A stretch of 64,000 bases of DNA from contig CM042022.1 in assembly GCA_023525975.1 (NCBI GenBank), forward strand, positions 1,803,001 to 1,867,000, written 5' to 3'. The notes beneath the pieces were generated by a model. It ran no database searches and was not told the origin of the DNA. It saw only the letters and a program-made list of their open reading frames with translations. A program made the position numbers and the translations under genes. This document shows positions 56,064 to 64,000 of the stretch, in pieces. This stretch comes from Smallanthus sonchifolius. Its lineage: Eukaryota; Streptophyta; Magnoliopsida; Asterales; Asteraceae. Position 1 is the first letter of the stretch. Each line of letters opens with the position of its first letter.

Positions 56064-59017
56064 TCTGTTTGTTATTCAGTTGTGGAAGACGATGCCATGC
56101 AATTGTGTGTGTGTGTGTGTGCTGTCACACTCCATGAGGATAAGTCTCTTTCATTCATCTTTATAAGTTACTCTTTTTGGTAACCAAAATGATTTTCTTT
56201 TTTGTTGTTTCAAATAAATTATATAAATAAACAAGTAAAAGTTTGGATAAGTTTTTCACATAAAATTATTTAGGAACCCGTACAAACATGAGTAAATATC
56301 ATATACGTCTAACCAAAACTAAAATTATTATATATATCATGTTTAAATTATTTTTTACTTTATAACCATTCTATCCTTATCTATTATATGATTTTTTATA
56401 ACTTTTTTTTTAGTTTTATCTCTTATGTAAAAGATCACTCATTCTGATGTTCTTGTTGGCAGCCATAGTGATTATTCAAACTTATTCAGAACTCAGAAGG
56501 CATCGATTCAGAAGGAACGATTGCGATAAAGTTATAAATGCTATATATGATATATAAATGCTATAAAATAATATTGGTGATATTATAGGAAAAAAACGAG
56601 AAATTAAATATAACATTTTGATAAAATTATTGTTTATGGATAAATATAAAATTATAAAGTTAAAAATTAATAAATATGAAATTTCAAAGTTTAAAATCGG
56701 TAAATATGATTTTAAAGTTTTAGAGAAACAATGGTAAAATGATCATTTCTTAAATTGTTTTTAGTGAAATAGGTATATATGATATTATTACATGTTTGTA
56801 AGAGTATATATGATATTTTTAGTTTTTGTTTAGTATATATGATATTAATAAGTTTGTAAGGGTATATATGAAATTGCTCATTATCTTCTACTCTACTACT
56901 ATTATTATTATTATTGTTATTATTTGAGTTAATTTCGGTTTTCGTCCCTGAGGTTTGCAAACCCTAACCATTTAAGTACCAAGGTTTATTTTATCTTAAA
57001 TCGTGGCCTCATGTTTCAAAATCATAACGGTTTTCGTCCATTTTTTTACGGCGTTAGATTTAGCTGTTAACTTTTTCTAAAAGGACTAAAATATCCTTAG
57101 GGACTCAAATGGTTAAAAATACCCTTATATTTACTATTTTAACGCTAAGAACCAATAGACCTTACCAATAATCTGTTAATCAATGAGATTATATAAAGAC
57201 ATTAGACAAATGTTAAGTTTATTATTAATTAGGGTCATTAAATAACGAGTTGAAGAGACGTAGCCCTAGAACCAAACCAACTATATTGATTGATTTGATT
57301 CTAGGTTTTTATCTTTACAATACCGATTTTGTAAAATCTTGTAATAGGGTTTTTTTTCTTCTAATTATGCGTCGAAAGCAATTTTGTTTTATTTCTTTAA
57401 GTTTTTTATATTTATTTTAAAGTGGAAAACAACTTTATATTCGTTATACTTCCATTAGAAGTTGTAAAGTACCCCTGACCCGTATGGGTCCTTGTGTTTT
57501 ACCAAAAAGGGTCAACGTGACAAAGTTCTAAAATGAAGATAGATTAGAGTTGGTGTGACGGTGTCCAAATGGAATGATTTCACAACTAGTAGTCTTAACT
57601 CTCAACTCTTATCTATCACCCTCGGTTTTGAAAACCAAATGAAATAATAAATAATTTAAAAGATTAATATATATGTATAATTAATATAAATTAAAATATG
57701 AAGCTATTTTATCATTTGGTGTGGATTTACAATATTAATAAAATATGAAGTCTGAAAAAAACAAAAAATAAAACCTAAAATATAAATAAATCAGTAAATA
57801 AGATTTTCAAAGGAAAAATGTAAAATAAAATAACTTTTTTGAAAATCAGGTACAACCACGAGTTCGGTTCAAATGAAGACGGTTTAAAAGTACCAATCTG
57901 ACAGATCATGTAGCCAGTTCCCAGTCCAACCGGTCAGTCCGGTTCTAAGTGAGAACAGTGCGAAAAATTAAAGAAGTGATTCGCGTTTGATACTTGTATG
58001 CTACTCGACTATCTTGGTTGGACCGGTGGGATACACGACGAGCTTGATTTACCTATAACGTGATGCGTATAAGGCGGTTTACCGTGACCCGACTAGGTTG
58101 CTTGGATGCAACACTTTGAGAAAATAGAGAACCCAAAAAAAAGTTAACCTTTTTGACATGGAGCAAAAAAAAAGGATAAAGAAAGAAAAGATTACCCCCT
58201 TGAGCATGTCTTAATTAAACTTTCCAGCCTGAATCTACGTGTAATATTTGCATTGCAATCCTCTCATTTGCTTTCTTTCACCTTTTTCAATATTATTTTC
58301 TTTCCAATCAAGATTTAGGTCATTGTTTTTGTACCCACTTAAACAAAAAGTTGAAAAATATACGTATATACTATCACCATATGATGCAATTCCAGTCAAC
58401 AAGATATGCTTTGTCTATAAAGATATGATTCAATCTTTCAATGGTGGGGTTCTAGTTCTTCCTTTTCTTGTTTATACCGCGATAATCAGGCCCGTCTTTA
58501 GTCTAAAACGGTCTTTTGTCTGATGAAAATAAGAGATTAGCGCGTTAAGTAAGAGATTAGCACTTGATGGCCATTCTTATAAATCAATATCTTGATAATG
58601 ATGTAAAAAGTTGCAATATCCAAATCAAGTAACATGAATGAGATCGTATTTTCTTGAATTAAAGTTTTTCCATGCAAAAAACCTAATTCTTTTAATCATT
58701 TGTGTGTACTATTTGTTAAGAATGGCTTTAACCCCTCCAAATCGCGGTGGAGCCCTGAAATCGATTTCTTTGAAGAAAGAAGAATGAAGCGGTGATGATA
58801 GAAACAATGTGAGAGAGAGACTGATGTTATCTTGTTTTGAGGAAGCAGCAGAGGGTGGAAAGGAATGTGGTTGTACCCTCTGCTTAATGGGCTGTAACAT
58901 AGTATTCATCAGGTTGCTAAATGTTTAGATGGTAATTGGGGATTTCTTCATTGATGCATGCTTCTTCAGGTAATCGAAAGCTCAAGCAATACATGTTAAG
59001 AGCGGTAAGCAAGCGTC
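56064..59017. other. intergenic, no gene accepted
   Basis: Contains a GT run (56103-56122), an ATT run (about 56896-56922), and TCGTCC/TTTCGTCC repeat sequence at 56935-57125 like that at 28.7 kb. A CCGGTT-rich piece lies at 57850-57960. A short purine-rich patch at 58720-58910 (MALTPPNRGGALKS in one frame) is too short to name. Confidence 0.45.
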
Positions 59018-59360
59018 CAGTGTTGTAAAAATTGTTAGACGCTAGTCGGGCGGTGGGGTAGGGTCTAGGCCTAGGCGGGATTAATCGGGGCCTAGGCGGG
59101 ATTAATCGGATTGGAATTTTTATATGTAATTTTCAGTTTTTTTTATATATACACATTTTTATATGTAATTTTTATAAAAATGTTCATTTTTAAACCACAC
59201 CAAATGTTTCGCCGGAATTTGGCCGGAAATTTCAGGTTTTCGTCGGAATCTGGCCGCCTAGGCGCGATTTGTACCGCCTAGCGACTAATTGACCGACTAG
59301 GCCAAAATTAGGCCTTAACGAGTCGCCTAGCGATTTTTAAGCGCGATTTTTACAACCATG
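59018..59360. mobile_element. hAT-type MITE with exact 8-bp target duplications
   Basis: TIRs CAGTGTTGTAAAAATTG and, inverted, CATGGTTGTAAAAATCG. Exact flanks CAAGCGTC at 59010-59017 and 59361-59368. Interior CCTAGGCGGGATTAATCGG is repeated near 59070 and 59093. 343 bp. Confidence 0.92.
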
Positions 59361-59535
59361 CAAGCGTCTCAATATGCGTTTTGAAAGTGATTTTAAAATT
59401 TAAATAAAATAAAATAATATGCATTTGAAAGTGATTTTAAAAATAAAATAAGATAATAAGCTGTAATAAAATGGTTGTTAGAGTTTTTGACAGGTTTTGA
59501 TTATTTGAAAATCTATACTTCTATATCTATATCTA

Positions 59536-60330
59536 TCTATATTACCTAATAAATAACTAAACCAAGGGACACGTGTCACTTTCTGGTGTATCCCCAACAT
59601 GTTTTCCGCATCTCTCTCCTATTAATATATTTTTTTTAACAACAAATTTCATTCAAAGAAGCAAGCCAGAGGCTTAACCGAGTGGCCAAGACAAAACCGA
59701 AACAGAAACAGGTAAAGGAAAAAAACTACAACTTAAAATTTAAAGGAGCACATTTTTGCCCTGTTTTTAATCCAAAGGTACCCGAGAAGCTTGATTACTT
59801 CAATAATATATGTTGTAGAAACCGGGTGGTCTTCGAATAGTAGTTTGTTTCTGGCTTTCCAAATGACCCAACATGGCATCAGAATTATGGATTGCGCAAC
59901 CCCTTTTTTTGTGTCTTTAAGCCCCCCGGTAAGCTAGGTATTGAAAAGGTCGTTTACTAAAAAGGCATATTAAAAAAATATATTTTTAAATATTTAATAT
60001 AAATCTAATAATTGATGCTTATTATATAATTATGGATAATTATTATATCATTAACCAAATAAAATTTAATATGAATTAACATTTGTCAATTACATAAAAA
60101 ATTAATATCCAGTTGAAAAAAAATGTTTAAAAATTAATTTAACAGAATGTATAACTATCACGCCAAAGTAGATCTTTTAAAGACATATTTTGACGAGTGT
60201 ATGTGTTAACAGATTACATTATATTTTATTTAACCCGATTAATACACAGGTTTTAAAGACATAAATTTTTTATTATTTGGTATAAAACATTACATTTATT
60301 CAACCCGTATAATACACAAGATTCTAACAT
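59536..60330 (+). mobile_element. non-autonomous Helitron interrupted by a LINE fragment
   Basis: 5' end TCTATATTACCTAATAAATA, 3' hairpin CCCGTATAATACACAAG, then ATTCTAACATAATT. The internal sequence parallels 8625-9291 (TTTAATATAAATCTAAT, ACAGA...TATAACT.TCACG). The LINE insert (59629-59966) accounts for its extra length. Confidence 0.65.
59629..59966 (-). mobile_element. LINE 3' fragment (minus strand) nested in the Helitron
   Basis: Minus-strand reading includes KARNKLLFEDHPVSTTYIIE, then VIKLLGYLWIKNRAKM and a stop, the usual C-terminal end of plant LINE ORF2. A 3'UTR follows, then an A-run at its end (T-run at 59631-59638 on plus). Heavily 5' truncated. Confidence 0.7.
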
Positions 60331-60823
60331 AATTAATAAATAGAATGACTAAAAAAGACACTTTATGAAAAAAGGAAATATTTTTATGAAATAAAGTAAA
60401 AATCTCTAAGATTAGATTAAGATAAGTAGGTATTTTCATTTCACATTGATAACCAGTTTTGTTTTAGTCAGTGTTTTTATAAATGGACCGTCCGGTCGGA
60501 CCGCGAACCGGTGCCATCGGCGGTCCGGTCATGATTATATGGGCCGTTTTCTGAATAACCGGCCGGTCCTGAGTGGCCGGCGGTTGAACCGTGAACCGGC
60601 GGTTACCGGTCGGATCACATTAGGGGAAAAAGAGGCCAAAAAACGCTCTCAGAAAAGAAAAGAATGTCAGATCCAAAAAACGTTGTCGGAAAATGTTGTC
60701 GTCATCTTCGTCTGAGCTGTCAGATCTCTTCGTCATCGTCCTTTGTTTGGTTCTTCAAGTGAGCAACTCATAACTTTTAATCCCCTTGACAAGAAACTTA
60801 GAAAGTAGAATTCATCTTGAATT

Positions 60824-60938
60824 GGGTGAGGAGGGGGTGTAGTGGTAAAAGAAGAGTCCCATAACCAAAAGGCTGTGGATTCTAACTCATCCAAGACACA
60901 AAAAAAAATAGAATAAATATTTGCCTTTTAAAAAAAAA
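60824..60938 (+). mobile_element. short tRNA-like SINE with 17-bp target duplication
   Basis: 115 bp with A-box-like TAGTGGTAAAAG and B-box-like GGATTCTAACTC, then a two-part A-rich tail. Flanks AGAATTCATCTTGAATT (60807-60823) and AGAATTCATCTTGAGTT (60939-60955) differ at one base. It is not the same family as 50126. Confidence 0.75.
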
Positions 60939-61199
60939 AGAATTCATCTTGAGTTATGGCAAATGGAAGAATAGAGAAAATTAGAAAGCAGAGAACGGCG
61001 ATGATACTACCTTATTTTGCATGGTCGGCGACCACTTAAATTTTTTCTTTTTTCTATTTTTTTTACTTTTTTTATTACTACTACAAAATGCAAAATGATA
61101 ACCACTAAAGCCTTACAAGCCCTCAATGTAAGTATTTATTTTGTCTTTTTCTCTCTTACAAAGTCTGCTTCTCTCTCAGCCTCTCTATCTAATCATCAT

Positions 61200-61876
61200 T
61201 TATTTTAAACATCTTATTTTATTTTCTTTACGTCAAATATAAATTTATTTTTTATTATAATTAATTGACAACTTATTATTTATGTTTCTCCAACAACAAA
61301 GATTCAACCATTGTTAAAATTTTAAACAATATATTTTCTAGATTTTTTTCGTTTATAATTTTTAAAATATGATCTTTTTACAAAAATTGAATATACCGTT
61401 GCGACGTGCTTATTTTTATCTACGTTTCAACATAAGTTTCGTTTAGAACGGAGTTACGCATGATAGTATATAAGTTATCTAAAGATTTATGCACAACGTC
61501 GTTATAAATCTTTTTAATTCTTTACTTTTTTAAACGGTTTTGCTTTCGTTTTCTAATTTTTTTTCGGTGAACTTTTTTTAACAGCTTTGTTACGGTTGTT
61601 ACGGTTTCGTTCTTTTTTAGTAAAGTTTTTGGAATGTTGCTTGCTATTTCGCTGCAACGCATGGTGGCTCTAGAAATTAGTCTTTGATTTATTTAACGGT
61701 TTAGGTTTTTTTTTAAGTTTCGAAGCGGTTTGGTGTTTGTTTTTTTTTTTTTTTTCAAAGACTTTGTTTAACCGTTTAGTTTCTTTATTTTTTTATAAAG
61801 CTTGATGTTGTTTAGCGTCTGTTGCTTAACGTGTCGCGGCACACTGCGGCCGCAAAGCGCCGGGGTAGATGACTAG
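61200..61876 (+). mobile_element. probable Helitron, clear 3' end only
   Basis: The 3' end has a GC-rich hairpin region (CGCGGCACACTGCGG, CCGCAAAGCGCCGGGG), then TAGATGACTAG before T at 61877. Internal AACGGAGTTACGCATG-type sequence resembles the Helitrons at 34.6 and 35.8 kb. The 5' end was not identified; 61200 is a guess. Confidence 0.45.
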
Positions 61877-62029
61877 TATCTCTTAAAAGTGTTGTTTATA
61901 TAGTAGGGTTTTTTAAATGTTTCATTTTAGTCCTTCTAGAAATTCATTTTAGCTTTAAAAGTCATATTGCTTTATAATTTTATCAATCTAGTCCTTGTGC
62001 ATTCATAAATATGTAAAAAAAATTCCTAA

Positions 62030-62612
62030 AAATCGAGTGTTTTTTATCTTTAATATAAGTATGGTACTGATATACATATTTTTTTTCTAAAAAGAACGTC
62101 TTTTTTTAAAAGCCTTGAACTAGCCGTTTTGTACATAGCGTTTTAGCACCATGATAAAATTAAATGTCTCAATTGTAAAATACAATGACAAACTAAAACG
62201 TCACGTTGAAATTTGGCTTCAAAAGTATAAAACACTATGTACAAAACGCCCAGTTCACAGTTAAATTAAACGTCACAGTTGTAAAATACAAACTAAACGC
62301 GTATTGAAATTTGACGCTAAAAGTGTAAAACACCATCAACAAATCTAAAACACCATATAGAAAAAGGGTACAACGCCATGTACAAAACACTCAGTTCAAG
62401 ATTAAATTAAACGTCTCAGTTGCAAAGCACAATGACAAACAAAACGTCATGTTGACGCCAAAGTCTAAAACACCATCACCAAATCTAAAACGCCGTGTAT
62501 AAAAAATGTAAAACGTCATGTACAAAACGACTAGTTCAAGGAATTTAAAAAAGACGTTTTTTTATTTAAAAAATATAGCAAGACCATACTCCTATTAAAG
62601 ATAAAAACGTTT
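62030..62612. mobile_element. foldback element with about 100-bp TIRs and internal tandem repeats
   Basis: Arms 62030-62140 and 62510-62612 are inverted copies (TATCTTTAATA, AGTATGGT, AACGTCTTTTTT, CCTTGAACTAG, CGTTTTGTACAT). Between them, three imperfect direct units of about 130-150 bp contain GTACAAAACG, AGTTCA, TTAAATTAAACGTC and AAAACACCAT. No coding sequence. Confidence 0.75.
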
Positions 62613-62867
62613 AGTTTTATTGTGTAATTTAAAACAAGAATAATGACGTATAAAAAAGTTATAAATGTTTAAAAAATTGAGTAAATGACATGTGACTCGT
62701 ATGTGAAAGCTTATTTGGCTGACTCTTCTTATTCTACCCCCCCCTCCCCTCCCCATTTAATTATCACCCTTGTGATCTAGCACGTTCCCACCCATACATT
62801 CTGCAAATTAGTGGCTCAGATTTTTTCCTATACAATTTAACAATTTTTTCCTTTTTACTTTAACCTC

Positions 62868-62910
62868 ATACTATATATATATATATATATATTATATCAC
62901 ATTTTAATAT

Positions 62911-62943
<33 letters not shown>

Positions 62944-62952
62944 TATATCACA
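62868..62952. repeat. TA microsatellite with duplicated flank
   Basis: Two TA runs, each followed by TTATATCACATTTTAA, so the run plus flank is tandemly duplicated. Confidence 0.85.
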
Positions 62953-62999
62953 TTTTAACATGTTTGTGTTGAAACTATGATCAAACAAAGGTATTTTGT

Positions 63000-63750
63000 A
63001 ACATCCACACCAATACCGGCCGTATGGTGTGATACGGACTCAAAAAATACGATCTGTACCTAGACAATACGAACCATATTTGAAACAGACAAGTCCGCTG
63101 CCTTATGGCTAATACGGGGTGTATTGTGCTTGGCGGTGCACAATACGAGCCTTATTGTGCATGAAAGTTCAACAGAACAGAAGGCCACATGTAGAGCCTA
63201 TTGAGACCAACCCTTTGTTTTAGCCGACTTCTCCAAGTATAAATAAGAACTAATAGATGTTCTTTTCATCATACAAACAAAGCTCAAGATTTGAATAAAA
63301 AATATTAGTAGGTAAGTTCTAATTATCATTTGAAGTCTAGTCGATTATTTTAAGTTTAATTAAGCATGGGAAATAAGTTAAGATGCTATGTTAGGTATAT
63401 TAGGTCCTTAATCGAAGTTAATAAGCTTGGAAACGATCTATTAGTGAACATAAGAGAATAACCAGGTATGTTAGTTACTAGTTCTGTTTGACAACAAATA
63501 CAAGCCGTATGGCTAAACCTTAATACATATCATATTAGAAGAGATATGGGTCGTATCACATACCAGCAATACGAGACGTACCTGATCAATACGGGTCGTA
63601 TTCTGGGTATATAATACGAGTCGTATCACCTAAATATGGGTCGTATTTATGTATAGTCATATGGACCAGATTATTCAATGCGGACCATATCATGGACTGA
63701 CAATACAATCTATATTGTTATTGGTGGTTTAGTAATACGAGTCGTATCGA
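63000..63750 (+). repeat. dense array of ATACGR/YCGTAT palindromic motifs
   Basis: More than a dozen variants of AATACGAGTCGTATC, CGGGTCGTATT and similar occur at irregular spacing, with a gap at 63230-63480. A similar cluster lies at 37150-37400. Irregular spacing separates it from a satellite. It resembles the motif-rich untranslated part of a retrotransposon or a regulatory cluster. Confidence 0.55.
63238..63245 (+). promoter_or_regulatory. candidate TATA box with downstream splice donor
   Basis: TATAAATA is followed about 30 nt later by CATCATACAAACAAAGC (a plausible initiation zone) and an AG/GTAAGT donor at 63312. A transcript would run out of the window, so its identity is unknown. 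Confidence 0.4.
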
Positions 63751-64000
63751 CCTTTAAATAAAAAAAATCCAAAGTAGGTGTTTAACACGTTTAGGATGTG
63801 TTTAAGAGTATAGAACCTTGGTTTAAGTATTAACCAGAGATGTGGAATATGATTATAGGTGTTTGATTATGCGTCAACCAAATTGGTGATTAACATAAAC
63901 TATACCGTATTCGGCTAGTTATTATAAAACTTTTCAAAACGAGATACACACTGTAAAGTTGATTTGAAAAGATGAATCTTGATATGTTATATGCATGTAC

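Noticed and set aside
58709..58909. 66-aa minus-strand and short plus-strand frames near MALTPPNRGGALKS
   Set aside because: Too short, with no splice-supported extension and no recognised domain.

Overview
This window is plant nuclear DNA, almost certainly from a eudicot. It is AT-rich and has GT-AG introns, plant LTR retrotransposon lineages (a Ty1/copia element and a Tekay-like Ty3/gypsy element), tRNA-derived SINEs and many small DNA transposons. The repeat style resembles Asteraceae (lettuce, sunflower or chrysanthemum relatives), but that is an impression and not a proof.

Three intact host genes can be rebuilt exon by exon, each with its spliced length divisible by three: (1) 14826-19687 (+), a SERINC/TDE1 multipass membrane protein, 12 coding exons, 405 aa, possibly with a 5'UTR exon near 9575-9824; (2) 23554-29965 (+), a 2-oxoglutarate/Fe(II) oxygenase-family protein, 15 exons, 357 aa; (3) 53638-56001 (-), a secreted GH17 beta-1,3-glucanase with a CBM43/X8 domain, 3 exons, 498 aa. 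They are unrelated in function, and nothing suggests a gene cluster.

Layout: 1-3539 is the 5' part of a minus-strand Ty1/copia retrotransposon that runs off the left edge. 5400-6375 is a LINE tail. 7.1-9.3 kb holds hAT-like and Helitron remnants. 9.6-19.7 kb is the SERINC locus with intronic SINE, hAT and foldback insertions. 20.8-23.3 kb is a hAT deletion derivative with a Helitron nested in it, then a Harbinger-like element next to the oxygenase promoter. 23.5-30.0 kb is the oxygenase gene, whose last intron carries a long-TIR element with a retroviral-type gag fragment. 30.5-37.8 kb is a diverged segmental duplication, one copy with a 79-bp minisatellite and nested MITEs, the other with a Helitron. 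38.8-49.1 kb is the most striking structure: a Mutator-like element with 9-bp target duplications and long TIRs that captured part of a BRI1-type (brassinosteroid receptor) LRR ectodomain and was then split by a 9-kb Ty3/gypsy retrotransposon. 49.3-52.8 kb holds SINEs, a hAT element with transposase remnants and a hAT MITE. 53.6-56.0 kb is the glucanase gene. 56-64 kb is intergenic, with Helitrons, a LINE piece, a short SINE, a foldback element and a promoter-like motif-rich segment at the right edge.

Many insertions here have visible target-site duplications or a paralogous empty site, so the order of nesting can be read directly from the sequence.
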